This document shows positions 11,730 through 24,033 of a DNA stretch of 64,000 bases, one piece after another (position 1 is the stretch's first letter; each line of letters begins with the position of its first letter). The translations under genes were made by a program, and so were the position numbers. The DNA comes from Grammothele lineata (lineage: Eukaryota > Basidiomycota > Agaricomycetes > Polyporales > Polyporaceae): NCBI GenBank assembly GCA_002150815.3, contig NDFF03000001.1:930001-994000 (forward strand), written 5' to 3'. Under the pieces are notes generated by a model. That model worked only from the letters and a program-made list of their open reading frames with translations, had not been told where the DNA came from and made no database searches.

Positions 11730-12051
11730 GGAAGTGGAGGGGGAGCAGGAATGGACAGGCGTACTACTAAATCTAATGTAATCCTGCTGTACCTTTACCA
11801 TACCCCTTGCGTACTCGTCTACTGTGCCGTGGTCGCGTGTGCCGTAGGAGTGCACTCACGTCGTCTACCTTGCAGGAGCTTTCGGGGCAAGCAGGCACAA
11901 GGAATGACGATGGCTCACGTGGCCGAGAGGGCGCTTCGGGATTCGGACGCGTCGCGGTGCAGACTGAGGCCGGCAAGAGCCTCCTCACTCCCATCCACCA
12001 CCGTGAGCACCGTCCGACAACGCCCCGCCGCCCGCACAGGGCCAGACAGCC
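11730..12051. other. Intergenic region, 5' of Mdv1
   Basis: About 320 bp with no gene. Long open frames here are GC-rich shadows of the leader. Confidence 0.4.
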
Positions 12052-14772
12052 ATGGCGTCCTCCAGCAAGTCGTCTGGCCACCATAAGGACAAGCGGCGCA
12101 ACCACCGTAGCGCGCCAGAGCCGCCTCCTACCGCCGAGGGCAGCACATCCTCCTCGTCCTCCAGCAGGCTCGACGCCGTCTCCAAAGCCATCCTAGCTCC
12201 GTTTACGTCCCGCAAGCACGATTCTGCCAAGATATTGACCGAACGTGCGTATTTCCCCTGTATGTTTTCTTCCAGTAGGCGCTGAGTCGTGAGGTGGTCT
12301 ACCTCGCTGTCCGCGTCCCTCCTCTCGCGCACGCGTTCGCTGGCGCAGTCGCTCCGGTCATCATGACCCCACGCATGATCGGCGCTGCGACCGTCTCCGG
12401 GCGTCCCCGTGCGTCAGTCGGCGGCGGCGGGTCCGCGCACGTCGACTTCGCAACTCTCGGCCGGGCCCCGCTCCGGCTTGGGTTCGGCTCGCGCCGGGTG
12501 ACGTCGCGCGACCTCCAAATCGCGGAGGCGACGGAGGAGCTGCTCGAACAGGACGTCCCCGACCCCGAGGGCCTCGCACAGAACGTGTCGCTGCTCAAAG
12601 GGTTCAACGCGACCATCCCGAGCGCGGACAAGAGCCGCGTACGGAGGAGACAGACGAGGAATGTAGATGCGCCGAGGTTAGGGCTGAAGAAGATGAGCTT
12701 GGGCGCGCGAGGACTTCTTGGAGCAGAAGAAGAGGAGCATGACGGCGAGAGCGTGGCCAGCGAAGACGACGTAGTCATGGTTGGCTTGTCAGAGCGGACA
12801 GCGAGAGGGCGGAAGAGCAAGGTCAAGCGGAAAGGGAGGCAGAGTCTGAGTGCTGGGAAGGTGTTTGGGACGGAGGAGCTCACTCGACAAACTCACGAGA
12901 TCGAGCGTGACAAGGAAAATATCCATGTCCGCAGGGTACGTGCACATCATCCTCCGGATACCCCTATTCCCGTCTGACTTGTAGGAAGGCCCTCATTAAC
13001 AACGAAATCGAGGAAATCTCTCACAAGATTGAAGCTTTGGATACTATACGGTCCAAATTAGAGTTGGATTTGCTTAAGCTTCAAGAGGAGGAGCTCGAAC
13101 TCGACGATGAGTGTGAGTGATCACAAATCTCACAAATTGTCAGTAGACGTTAATTCATGCTGCAGTGGAGGGCGTCCGAGAACGGCTCGAGCTTGAAGAA
13201 TCGACGAGCCAACCTACCCGTAGTCTGTCCCGCTCAGCTCTTTTGGCGCCCTCAAGACGACGGAAAGGTCCTGCTTTCCTACCTTCGGAACACGACGAAT
13301 TGCCACCCGGCATTGCCTTCATGGTAGGTGCCACCGTTTTGCTTCGATTTTCTTGAAACTGACGTCCTCTCAGTCACTGGAGAGTCACACGACGCCCATC
13401 ACAGCTCTCGACTTCTCAGAACCGTACGGCACCCTAGTCACCGCAAGCCAGGAAGACACGCAACCACGCGTATGGGACCTTTTGACGGGCGAGGAGATCG
13501 GCCGCTTACGTGGACACCGCGGGACGGTGAAGTGCATGCAAGTCGAAGACCACATATGCTTGACGGGCAGTGAAGACGGGTCGGTGCGTGTCTGGGACCT
13601 CCGGCGCGTCGATGAGGACGAAGACTGGGAGTCGGGCGACATGCTCAGCCTCAGCGACGTCGCGGAAGAGGACGAGAGCGCGGAGGAGCGGACCAATGGC
13701 AGCAGCATCCGGCAAGGAGGGAGCGACAGCAGCAGGCCGGTCAGTGCGGTGGGTCGAGAAGGGCCGTGTGTTCGGGTTCTCGAGGGACATTCCAAGGCTG
13801 TGTCCGCCATGTACTTCGAGGACGATTGCCTGGTATGCTGTATATCACCTTTCTGTTATAGCGCATACACTCACCTCTGTGCAGGTCACAGGCGCGTCAG
13901 ACAAGACTATGCGCCAATGGGACATGAACACCGGCCAATGCGTCATGACCATGGACATCCTCTGGGCCATCTCGCATCCTCCCGCATCTGCTCCCGGCGG
14001 CGCGCTTCCCGCGCATCTCTTCCCCGGGGCCGCCGCTGCCGCAGGAAGCTTCGCGGTTCCAACGCCGCCCTATGCCGACGGCACCTGGGAGATGTACCAG
14101 GACTTCGTCGGCGCGGTTCAGTTCTGGGGCTACGCTCTCGTCAGCGGCAGCGGGGACGGCGCGGTCCGGATGTGGGACAGTGAGTGCTTCGCTTCCTTCT
14201 TCCCCGCGCGTTTGGAGGAGGCAGGATGACCGACGCACGTCTCTCGGGCGCAGTGCGCACCGGCCAGCCGCACCGCACGCTCCTCGGCCACACCGCGCCG
14301 GTCACCTGCCTGCAGTTCGACGAGCTGCACATTATCACCGGCAGTTTAGACAAGTCCATCCGGGTGCGTCCTCTACCTCTACGCTGGTGCTCTGGCGCCC
14401 CGCCAGGCGGCCATGCTAACGTCTTGCGTGCGTAGATTTGGGACGTGCGCACGGGCGGCATCTTCGAGACGCTCAAGTACGACCATGCCGTGACGGCGCT
14501 GCAGTTCGACACGCGCAAGATCGTTGCCGCGACGGGCGAGAACGGCGTCAAGGTGTGTTCTTTCTCCTCTCTGCTGCCCCTTCCAAGACACTTCCCTGGC
14601 GACCGACTAATTCTGACTGGCGCTCGTGTACCAGGTATACAACCGGACGAGCATGCAGCACTCCACGCTGCTTACGAACGGCCATATGCGTCCTGTCGAG
14701 CGGCTCCGGTACATGGACCGCTACATGGTCACCGGCGGGCGCGACAGTATCGTCAAGGTTTGGGCGCTCTGA
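12052..14772 (+). CDS. mdv1: Mitochondrial division protein 1 (WD40 adaptor of Dnm1)
   Basis: About nine exons. The N-terminal part (from ATG 12052) is Ser-rich, then '[17 protein letters not shown]...VIMTPRMIG' and a helical region. A coiled coil is encoded at about 12985-13110 ('[35 protein letters not shown]'-like heptads). Seven WD40 repeats fill 13378-14772; repeat ends read 'PRVWDLLTG', 'VRVWDLRRV', '[10 protein letters not shown]', 'VRMWD', 'IRIWDVRTG', 'VKVYNRTS' and 'VKVWAL'. An acidic insert of about 55 residues separates the second and third repeats. This order (helix, coiled coil, WD40 propeller) is that of Mdv1/Caf4, which links Fis1 on the outer mitochondrial membrane to the dynamin Dnm1. 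The join between exon 1 and 2 near 12245-12290 is uncertain: the obvious acceptor leads into a stop, and a downstream AG at 12286 restores the frame. Confidence 0.93.
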
Positions 14773-15429
14773 ACAGAGCCCTCCCTCTTCCGCGAGAGCC
14801 TCCTTGTATACAGTCGTCTTCCCGTACATGTGGTCGCGCGAATCTATTCAAGGATGGAAGGCTGACATTCCGCGGTCGGACCTACTTGATCTGTCGATGG
14901 CATGGACGTTTACGGTCATGTACACACGTACTGCCGTATCGTCCTCTCGCTGCCGCTCACTAGGGCGGCTCCGCGTACAGGGGTGAACGGGAGGGCGCCT
15001 GGTAGAACGTAACGCGCATAGCCGATTAAAGGGGGTGTAATGTACATTGCACATACAGTAACACAATGGCTTAAAAGTAGCTGTAGAGGCATCTGCTAGA
15101 ACTTCCGAAGAGAGGGCCGTCTCTGTGCCTCCGTGTTCTACGGCGATTTTTCAGGGATCCTTCCAAGATCGGCGATGGACGTGAAACTCTACGGACTTTT
15201 TCGCTCACCCGTCAGTTAGCTGTAGGAATGGAAGATACCGTCAACTTTGAGCAGGCGAAACCTTGACATAGTTTCGAAGTCACCTGTGCGACAGTCTTTG
15301 CGATACTTTTGATTTTTCGACATTCCTCGCGAGCGTTGGCAGCCCTCTCAGTGTGCAGCAACCCTTCGCGATAATAGCGGTACAAGTACCTAGGAAGTCT
15401 CTCTATCAGTAGGGGAATCTCGCCGGTTA
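14773..15429. other. Convergent intergenic region
   Basis: About 650 bp between the 3' ends of Mdv1 (plus) and the GT49 gene (minus). I see no gene in it. AT content is higher than in the flanks, as expected for 3' UTRs and terminators. Confidence 0.5.
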
Positions 15430-17383
15430 TTAAGAAACAAACCGTAAACAGATTTCCTCCTTGAAGTCGGCGTAAATCTTCCGGTTGGTTTTTCGCTATG
15501 CGGCGCGTATATCATTTCAGTGACCGGCCCCTAGCCAATGACATGGGTCAGATTACGAACTTCTTCTCTCCTAGCTTCTTCTTCGTATGTATGACTTTGA
15601 TGAATGAGGAAGTGATCGGAGAGGACATAGAAGGATACACCGCTGAGGTACATCTCGAACAGGCAGGCCGCTTTGTTGCCGCCATATCCCGCGAAGCGTT
15701 CGTCACACCTACGAAGTTCGGGGCGAGACCCAACGGCCAATATTAGCGAGAGTGAGGAACCGAGGGCCCCTACAGGCGGCGGCCGACGACGGCAGGGAAG
15801 GAAAGCTTGCGCACCAGCTGACCTTCTTGCTGGTGATGACGTACGGCTCGTACGCGCTCTGGTAGTGCGCAACCTTGTACAGCGCTCCCGCACCGGGCGG
15901 GAGCGCGAAGTACCGCGCGTAGTCCGTGCTGTTGTGCCCCGGCGCCCACGCGGCGTGGAAGGACGCGATAACGGGCGGCTTCGCGCCCGCGAGGCGGACG
16001 AGGGCCTGGCGGGGAAGGAAGGAGAGAGTTGTGGTCAGCGACGCGTCCGCATTCTCCGCGCGGGCCCCGCGCGGGGTCTTGGAATTCGGGGCGGGATATG
16101 ACGGGGCGAGGGCAGGAATAGCAAGGACTGAGACCGACCTCTTTGTCCGCGGGAAACGCGCGCTGGTCCACGCCGTCCTCTTGTTTGACGTACTCGAACG
16201 CAGGCACGACGAGCGCCGCGGTGCCCTCTCGGAGTCTCCGGGCGACCTCCCCGACGTCCGCAAGCTCCTCTTCACCGTCGCCGGCAGGGTCGCGAGCGCG
16301 AGGGACAGCACGGCCGCTTTGTTGCGGGGGTGTGCGAACGACATGACGGATCGGCGGGGCGGCGGCCGCACGGACGGCGTCTCGGACGAAGCCGCGCCAG
16401 TCGGTGCAGACGGCGAAGTCGACGTCGAGGAGCATGATAAACTCGGAGCGCGCGAAGAGGCGGGCGACGTTCCGCCAGAGATTGAACTGTCGTTCACCTT
16501 CGGCCGCTGGATCACCCGGCTCCGTCAAGGATTTGCCATTGCCGTTATTGCTACCGCTGAGAACTGAGGTGGAAGTCGAGCGAGCGGAGCCGTAGCCGTT
16601 GGTGAAGGGCGAGAGGGCAAGGTGCACATCTACATGTTGCGAAAATAGTGGAGACGACGCATATAGGACGTGTAGGTTCCTGAGCGCGAGGCGAGAAGGG
16701 TGGTCCGAGGGCAGAGAAGAGAAGGGTGTATGCAGCGGGAGCGGAATGTGGATCGTGACAGAGATGGGGCCGCGATACCGTTCGACGAGCTGCTTGAAGA
16801 CCCGGAAGCGGTTGCTCGTCACTAGAGTGGCGATGGTTACGTCGTCAGGGTCGACCGAGCGTGAGGCCTTGAAGTAGAAGGGTATGATGCGTGTTGGATG
16901 GATTGCGTCTGCAAATGCCTTGGATAGTAGCGTATCTTCATGGACGGTGAACCCCAGAGTATGCGGCCTTGGCTCCGTTCCAGAAAGGCCGGCAGGTCTG
17001 AGGAAGTGAACGACCTCTGGAGAAGAGTAATCCGGCGGCCAGTTGTCCAGTGAGTGATCTTCTTCCCAAGAGTCCAGGTCAGAATCGAGGTCTGTTGCCA
17101 GATTGTCCTGGATAAAGTACCGATATCCTGGATGATGTAAATTTTGATGAACATATTTTTCTGCTCCTGGAGAAGGCTTGCGGGAAAAGTCTAGGCAAGC
17201 CAAGCGATACAGCGGTAGCCAGACATAGAAGCAGGTTGTGTAGCAGATGGCGATGAGAACATAAAGGCCAACACAAATATGCAGGAACTTCAGAAAATTG
17301 TGACAAGCTTGCATTTTCTCCACTTGGTACTGTGAAACGGTAGGCCAAGCAACTTGAACGGCTGGAAAGACAACCGAAGACAC
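15430..17383 (-). CDS. Glycosyltransferase family 49 (LARGE/B4GAT1-like)
   Basis: A type II membrane protein. A short N-terminus and one helix ('FLHICVGLYVLIAICYTTCFYVW') precede a stem, then the catalytic domain. 'FNLWRNVARLFARSEFIMLLDVDFAVCTDWR' carries the DxD motif; 'PAFEYVKQ', 'HYQSAYEPYVI' and 'CDERFAGYGGNKAACLFEMYLSGVSFYVLSDHFLIHQSH' are the GT49 C-terminal signatures. Introns: one before 'ALVRLAGAKPP', one joining 'KKVSW' to 'CDERF', and one near 15467-15530 that leads to a last exon encoding 'KIYADFKEEICLRFVS' and a TAA at 15430. The start is ATG 17383 or, more likely from the usual short cytoplasmic tail, ATG 17314 ('MQACHNFLKF'). About 540 residues, probably Golgi. The acceptor substrate is unknown in fungi. 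Confidence 0.92.
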
Positions 17384-17552
17384 AGCGAGATGATGGAGAG
17401 CGACAAAGTCGGGATTTGCCTTTTACGGCAGAATCGAAGTGGCTGATTGCGGGCGCCAACGCGTCGGTGGCCACTTCATCCATTCTGTCACGCTCACACT
17501 CCTCCTCCTGCTCCTTGGTCTACCTCTTCGCGCTTCAACTGGCATCTAGAAC

Positions 17553-18758
17553 ATGCTTTCGGCGCGCTGGCTGTCGCACTCGTCACGTCAATGCCTTCTC
17601 CGACCACGCATTGTCTCTCGGTCATTTTGTGCGACCCGGATTCATCGTGAAGCCGGACCTAGCACGCCGAGGGTCGACTATGAGCAGAAGTATGCAGCGA
17701 AGCTGCAGCAGATAGCCAAAGAGTGAGCACCCTTATTTCACACGCGATGACGGAGGCGGTGACATGCAGCAGGCGGGGAAAGACCGTCGGTGAACTGCGG
17801 GAGGAGCTGAAGGAACAGGAGAGGGAACGTCGACTGCAGAGGCTGAAGGAGGAAGCTAGTAAGTCCGCCGAGACGGCTGCGGCTCCTGCTGGAACCGCCC
17901 CCTCCTATCAGTCTCCGTCGTCGTCAAAAACGTCCGCACAGCCGTCGAGCCCCGCTCGGAAGGATAGTTCGCCCATTAAGGTCAGTCTTGCGCCGCCGGC
18001 TCGCTCCCGACTACTGTATATTGACTGTAGGGGCGAAGCCGCTGTCGAGTATCCTCAATCTCACCAAGCTTCTCGAAACCCCACATACGCCCGAACAAAT
18101 ATCGCTGCTTTGGCGTGCCTATCACGAGTCGCGCTCGGGAGGCACGGGACGTGTGTACCTGTGCGCGACCGTTCCCGTCGACAGCTACGCGAAGATGCTG
18201 GACGTCGCGGGCAAGTACCCTACGTTCGTGCTTCCCGTCCCACGCGAGAACGCACAGGTGGGGGAGGAGGGCGCAGGGTCGGCGGAGCCCGCGTACGAGT
18301 TCTACCTCATGGAGTGGGGCTTCCATGGCTCCCCACCGGAGCTCGCTGCCCCCGGAGAGCAGCTCTTCACCCCGCCGAAGACGTCCAGCAACCCCCAAAC
18401 ATCCGCGATTCTCTTCACTCCGCTTCAAGAGTACAAGCTCCGCCAATCGTTCGCGACCCCGTATCTGGTGTTGACGATGTACACGGACCTCGTGAAATCG
18501 CACGGGCTCGTCCTCCTGCGCGGAGAAATCACGCCGTCTGGGGGCGTCGCGGGTGCAGGCGCGGGTGCGGCGCAGGACGCTTCGGCGCGATTCATGCTGA
18601 GCCAGCAGGACGCGCAGTTGCTCGCGGTACACCTCCAGCGGTTCTACCTCTGGAACGAGGACTCGGACGCGCGCGCGGCGCTCCTGCGCGCGTTCCATGA
18701 GACACCGGCGGAGTTCCAGTGGGAGGAGCTGTTGAAACATACAGACTTTTCCGCATAA
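17553..18758 (+). CDS. atp11: F1-ATPase assembly factor Atp11 (ATPAF1)
   Basis: Three exons. Exon 1 starts at ATG 17553 and encodes an Arg/Ser-rich mitochondrial presequence followed by 'VDYEQKYAAKLQQIAKE'. Exon 2 is a charged coiled coil ('KTVGELREELKEQERERRLQRL') and a Ser/Pro linker. Exon 3 holds the ATP11 domain: 'PLSSILNLTKLL', 'ISLLWRAYHESR', 'RVYLCATVPVDSYAKML', 'KYPTFVLPVPRE', 'YEFYLMEWGFHG', 'LFTPLQEYKLRQSFATPYL' and 'KSHGLVLLRGEI'. The best join of exons 2 and 3 uses donor GTCAGT at 17981 and the AG at 18037-18038, giving 'SSPIK-PLSSIL'; the nearer TAG acceptor breaks the frame. Atp11 is a matrix chaperone that holds free F1 beta subunit until the F1 hexamer forms. Confidence 0.95.
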
Positions 18759-20480
18759 ACGCGGACGCGGCCCTAGTGCTCGCTGCGCTCCCCGACGACA
18801 CCGAGCGGCCCCTCCCTGCTTGCTGTCGCTCGCGTAGCTTTTGCCGAGTACTCCGGAGTCTGCTCCGTTGAATGCCGGATACTTCGTACATAGATGGTGA
18901 GTAGACCTGTAGACTCTTCTGAAGAGCCGGCATCTTACGAGACATGCAGATATGAGCCATGTATCATTGGCTCACCTGCGCAATGTGCCCACACCCCATT
19001 CACGAGCGTTTATCAGGAAGTGCCATTCAAAACATACAGCTCAGTTGAAACGCGCGCCTTCCTTAAACTTTACGACAGGATCTGTTGTCGATCCACGGTC
19101 TGCTATTTGCTGCGTTGTCTCGCAATCGTCTACGCTGTGGTCCGTGTGAGTGATGCTTTGCTTTGCTTACGTCGAGTGCTTGGCCAGAGCGTTCCGGTGG
19201 CTCGTGGCGCAGACAGTCTGCATTTTCTAGGTCCTACTGATAGAAGAGGACAAGATAGTCACGCGGCTCAGTATTGACGTTACGCATGTGCGATGTCGGT
19301 GGCATCTGTCAACCCGCACACGATAACAGCGGTCCTTGCCATCTGGTTCGAGAAGTTGTTACCCGGTCACTTCTTGGAACGATGGCCATGAGCGCTGTTG
19401 TCAGAACCAGCAAGAGCCCATCTTCCGTGTCTGCTGGCGGAGCGAGTGCGGTCTGGTTCAGCGTTGCAATCATGTCCCTGGCCCATCCCCGGTCGGAATG
19501 TCGACCCATTGGCTTGCTTCGACTTCGTGCTGCGCAGTCGGGATGTCTGAGTAACATGGACGTTCGCTGGATCCGTAAAGACCGTGCCGCTCTAGTAGAG
19601 CGAAGTCGCTGCCGCTCGCGAGACGAAAATAGAGGGTGCGAACGATGTGGTCTTTCTGGGGAGTGCCAGCGGTGGTTGAACGTTGACGGGCGGGAAGGGG
19701 ACCAGACGCGCTGCCGAGAGGTAAAATCTGTGCGCGCCTGCTCGTACCGAGTGGGGCAAGCACATTGCGCGCACGCGGTGGAGGCCTTGCGCGGCGCGCC
19801 CGCTTGTTGGTCTCCCGGTCGGGTGCAGACTGGGGACGGGGCGGGGACGCGCCGAAGAGGAGGGTGCGCATGGCGAGTGGGAAGAGGTCGCGCGGAGGAG
19901 CAGCGTGCGCTGTGTGCTCTTCTGCGCGGCCTGGACGAGCGCGGGGGGCGCTTCTTTACCGGCAGGGACGCCGGCATGATCGCGCTGTCGAGACCCCGCG
20001 TCGTGACCACCGAAGCGCGTGGCGTGGCCCAGATTAGGAAGGCGGAGAGGCACCCGTCCGAAACGCGCGAAGCCAGATCTCGATGGAGCAAGATCGGGCT
20101 CTGGACTTGCGCCTGATCGAGCCCCGCACGCAGGCGAACGTCCTCCAGCGACGGCATATATAAGAACAGAACCGTTAATGACGGTCGCTACCCCCGCTCC
20201 CGCCAATTCAACGACCTCCGCCCGCTCGCTCCTGCCTCCGCCTGCGACATCGTTTCGAGTTGAGCGACCCACATCCACCCCCGCGCAACGTAAATCGTGC
20301 CACTCCATCATTGCTCTGCCCCCAACGTCCATTCGGCTTTGCCCCAGTGGTCAGCTCCTCCGTGCTCCACCTCCTCAATTTGTCGCCGCGCTTCGCGTGC
20401 TTCTCAAATAGCCCCTGCCTTCTGTCCGTGCTCGCCCGCACAACATCCCCTTGACCACCCTACCCCACCACAAAAACGCC
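18759..20480. other. GC-rich region without a supported gene
   Basis: Long open frames overlap on both strands between 19274 and 20157 (about 280 codons each way). Their translations are Arg/Ser/Pro-rich, carry no recognisable domain and mirror each other, which is what GC-rich non-coding DNA gives. I call no gene here. A TATA box near 20157 belongs to the small gene at 20481. Confidence 0.4.
20157..20164 (+). promoter_or_regulatory. TATA box of small gene A
   Basis: TATATAAG lies 324 bp upstream of the ATG at 20481. It is the only good TATA element before the gene. It would imply a leader of about 280 nt, which fits the long pyrimidine-rich stretch in front of the start codon. Confidence 0.45.
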
Positions 20481-21005
20481 ATGTCGCGCCTCTCCCAGAT
20501 CTTCAAGTCTTCTCGCGTATGTCACCACACATTCAAGTCAAGTCTTTACGGCTCGCTGACCGTTCACGCTGCAGTCATCCGTGCACACAGACAACCAGTC
20601 AGTCATGAGCGACAGCTCGTCCGTCCAGACCTCACCAGTCTCGTTTGTCCAATTCGTGAGTAGTTTCGCCTCAGACGCTCGCTGCTGCGCTGACATACTA
20701 CGCGCTTCTCTTCTCCAGCCGGGCCTCATCCCCGCGCAGCGCCAGCGCCCCCTCTCGCAGTCTAGCAGCTCCAAGTCCTCCACCTCCACTGGCGTAGACT
20801 ACGTGAGTCGTCCTCAAACCCCGAGGAGCGGCGGTCGGCGGCTGGTGCCTGCGCTAGTGTGCCACCGGTGTCCCCCGCCCCCGCCACGCCACGCTCTAGC
20901 GACCGCTTAGCATATCCGCTGACCACTGTATCGTTCTTCTAGGCCGAGATGCTCGATGATGACAACATGTCGTGGGGCAAGCCCAAGAAGAGCTCGAGGC
21001 GGTAG
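20481..21005 (+). CDS. Small acidic-Trp-motif protein A
   Basis: Four exons (20481-20516, 20575-20655, 20719-20802, 20943-21005), all joined in phase 0, encode 87 residues. The start 'MSRLSQIFKSSR' is a short basic, potentially amphipathic segment. Two Ser/Gln-rich low-complexity exons follow. The last exon opens with the motif 'AEMLDDDNMSWGKP' and ends 'KKSSRR'. The same four-exon plan and motif recur in the genes at 41921-42515 and 37571-38300. There is no signal peptide, membrane helix or CaaX box. I do not recognise the family. Strict phase-0 splicing, canonical GT-AG borders and conservation of the end between copies make it a real gene although no open frame is long. Function unknown. 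Confidence 0.82.
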
Positions 21006-23370
21006 GCTCGAGCCGGACGCTTTGTCTGCTCGGTGCATAGAGATACCCTACTGTCTATCCCTCTCTGCATACCACCCCCTCGCACGCGCGCCGTCCTCAA
21101 CACGGCGCGTGCGTCAGTTCATAGGTCTCGCTTGCTACTTCTCTCTCCGGTCATTCTCTCCCGCTCTTCCTCCGGGTGTAATATTATGCATACCACCGTG
21201 TATCTGTACGGACATATTCCACCAACCTCATCCGCCGCTATCTGCCGCGCGAGCACCCTTCCTCTCGACAGAGCGCTCGAAATCAATGTCTGCGCCCTCT
21301 TAACCCAACCTTGTGAGTGCGCGCGGGAAAACACACACGCGTGCCACACACGCTCAATGAGCGGCCCAGACACCGCTATCAGGGCGAGCGTGGCGAGTGA
21401 ATGGCGTCCACAAACTTCGCTCGAGCCCTCTGGGAGGCACTGGCGCGCCACACGCCCGGATGCGGAGCGGCGTACGTTACCGATTCCCCCCGCGCACTAA
21501 GTGCGTGCGCTCCTGGCCCGCGGACCCGGAACGCGGCGGGGAGCCGACGACAGGGCCCTGGGTCTCAGAAAGCGCTAAGACGGCCTCCGGGGGCGAGGAG
21601 CCTCTCGCGCGCGAGATTCGTGCGCTCAGGGGCGCGATGCGCCAGGTTCTGGACGCGATGCATTGATGAAGGGTAGGCTGGTTGGAGGTAAATGGGGTGA
21701 CGTTGAGTGTGCGTGAGGCGCATGCTGCAAGTGTGGTAGCTCACGATTGAAGCTGGGGCTAAAGCCGCCGGCGCGAGAACGTGTTCCATCCACGTCAGAG
21801 GAAAAGAGGCGCGGTTTCCCGAATCAGACAAAGTGGGCGTTGAGTAGACGCGTAGGCGCCGACGCCGTGAGGGCCAGTGAGCGCGAGCGGGCCAAGGGAC
21901 GCACCACCGCGTCGCGACGCCCGCGGCCTGGACGGCGCTGGGCCGCTCAAGATCCCACATCGGTTGTCGAGGCGCAGTCGAGAGTCGTGTGCATCCGGGC
22001 GGGGCGTCGCGAAGGGCTGGGAGATTCGCATCCCGGACGCTCAGCGACGGCTGCAGAAAACAGAGCACTATGGACCGCAGACGGCCGCACGCACGCGAGC
22101 GCTCGATCGCGCGCCACTTCGCGAAGGGGGCTCGCGAGGGGCGGTGCGCGCCGCGGACATGAAGGGATAGGCCGCGCACCGACGGGCGTACGGACACCGG
22201 AGTTCCCGGCAACAAATCGATGACGCGCGAGTTCTAGTGCTCGTTGCAGGCCGCGGGGTATGAGGCTATCGAGCGGGCGCGGCTCCTCTAGGCCTCTCGT
22301 TCGCAGATGTTCGCTGGGGGGACACAGAACTATTGCGAGGAGGCGGGCGCCGGGCCCGCGGCCCCCAAGGCACGACGCGCGTGATCGAGGCGTTTGCTCT
22401 CACGGCTGGCCGAGCTGGAATGTCTGGGTGACTTGGTTTCGTGCACGGAGGTTAGCGGTGGAGCGGGGGTTCTGGAAGGGCGGGCGTCGTATTGTGATGA
22501 GCGGGAGGATCTGGGCTCGGACATGGGGCAGAGGGCGTTGAGCTTGGGACGGGAGGATTTGGGGGGCTAGAGCGGGACGTCGGTGCTGATGGCTGTCCGG
22601 CCGCACTGTCTATGCGCCTGATTGCTCTTGAGAGGGTGAGGGCGAGAGAGTGGCGGAGGTAGAAGGGGATTGACGAGCTTTCGTGGACGTCGGCTCGGTG
22701 GCGGAAAGTGCGCATAGTTGACGCGTATGGAGGTTTGCAGGGAAGGTGACTGCGGTGGCCCCCGCTCGGCTGCAACGGACCTAAGGTGAAGTGAGAGGAC
22801 GAACATGGACCCGCAATATGAAGGGGCATAATCACAAGGCAATTCATCGGTCACCGCGACCCTGCATGTGGGGCCATCGCTAATGTTAGGACGTGAGTAT
22901 CGGGGACAGAGGTGCGAACCGACCCACAAGGGCCCTATCCGCCTCTGGATTTCAAGTTAGGTGGTTGAGTAGACGCCTGTCAAGTGCGTTGTGTACGCTC
23001 CGACACTGCATAGCCACGATCGAGGGGTCAAGCGAGACTAGGATCGGCTAAACATGCATATCCTGCGGTGCAGGACTCAGACGCAGACCCGGTGACACTT
23101 CCGACTTGATGAATGGCCGATTATATTGCAGGCAAGCCCGCGCTCTGAGTCGGGGAAATACAGCGGATACGGTCGCGTATATTGCCGACTGTGCCGTTGG
23201 TAGAACCGTTTCGGCGAAATGTATCCTATACGTCTCTTCCGTGAACGCTCAAACATCCGGCAACTCAACTAGTGACGCTGTCGGCAATTTAACGCAAGTC
23301 AATACGGACCCGATCATCGCACTGAAGGGTCGCCCGCACCTCAAAGCCAAAATCACGTTGTGCGGATCTA
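21006..23370. other. GC-rich intergenic region, no supported gene
   Basis: Several open frames over 100 codons appear on both strands (for example 21565-22215 minus and 21747-22223 plus). They are Arg/Ala/Pro-rich mirror images without domains or splice logic. Nothing in this 2.4 kb can be named. The right end is the 3' flank of the NAD(P)-binding gene. Confidence 0.4.
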
Positions 23371-24033
23371 CTACGGCGACGAGATGAGGGGCGCTTGCCT
23401 GCACCACTGGTTCTCCTCCAGCTCCTTCAAGACGAACGCCGCCCACGCTGCGCGTGACAGCCTCGTCTTAGTCTTCCCGTCCCCGATATATCCTGCGATG
23501 TACTCTTTGGACTCCTTCTCCGTCAGGAGAGGCACGCGCGCAATGGTCCACATGACGTCGAGGTCCGCAGCGCGAATGTTCTTGCCGATGGCGACGACGT
23601 CCTTGTATGCGTTGTGCGCGAAGACGGCGACCCCAGTGACGAGCACGGAGAACTCGAGGCTGAACTTATCGTGCTCATCCGTCATGCTTGCCGTGCCTAG
23701 CGCGATGATGCGCTTTACGTCGCGCTGCTTCATGAGGTCGAGGAGGAGCGCGTACCCATTCGCGAGCGGGGTGTTGCCCGGATGGAAAGGCCCATTCTTT
23801 ACGGCTGGTCCGAGCGCGGTGAGGACGGCGTGCACGCCCTCGAGAGCGGTGGAGAGCTTGTCGGCGTCGGTGAGCCCACCGACGACGACGGGGACTGAGG
23901 GCGAGGAGCTGACGGACTCAGGGAGCTTCTGTGGGGAGCGAACGTAGACGACGACGGTGTGGCCGAGAGCGAGAGCTTGGTGGATGATTTGGAGGCCGGA
24001 CGGGCCAGTACCCCCGAGAATCAAGAGATGCAT
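23371..24033 (-). CDS. NAD(P)-binding Rossmann protein (NmrA/atypical SDR-like)
   Basis: A single exon of 220 codons plus stop. The N-terminus 'MHLLILGGTGPSGLQIIHQAL' carries the glycine-rich dinucleotide motif GGTGPSG. 'VVYVRSPQKLP' has the Arg typical for NADP binding after strand 2. Then 'VVGGLTDADKLSTALEGVHAVLTALGP', 'VKRIIALGTASMTD' and a C-terminal helix typical of the atypical SDR (NAD(P)H-binding, SDR_a5/NmrA-like) family. Length fits the small members of about 215-230 residues, often called biliverdin-reductase-B-like. No catalytic YxxxK is evident, so a regulator or reductase role is open. Transcribed away from the F-box gene at 25293. Confidence 0.9.
   Translation of the reverse strand: MHLLILGGTGPSGLQIIHQALALGHTVVVYVRSPQKLPESVSSSPSVPVVVGGLTDADKLSTALEGVHAVLTALGPAVKNGPFHPGNTPLANGYALLLDLMKQRDVKRIIALGTASMTDEHDKFSLEFSVLVTGVAVFAHNAYKDVVAIGKNIRAADLDVMWTIARVPLLTEKESKEYIAGYIGDGKTKTRLSRAAWAAFVLKELEENQWCRQAPLISSP

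Noticed and set aside
19274..20157. Two opposed open frames of about 280 codons
   Set aside because: They overlap each other, are Arg/Ser/Pro-rich, and lack domains or splice context. This is expected of GC-rich non-coding DNA.
21565..22223. Opposed frames of about 150-215 codons
   Set aside because: Mirror-image GC shadows with no recognisable protein features.
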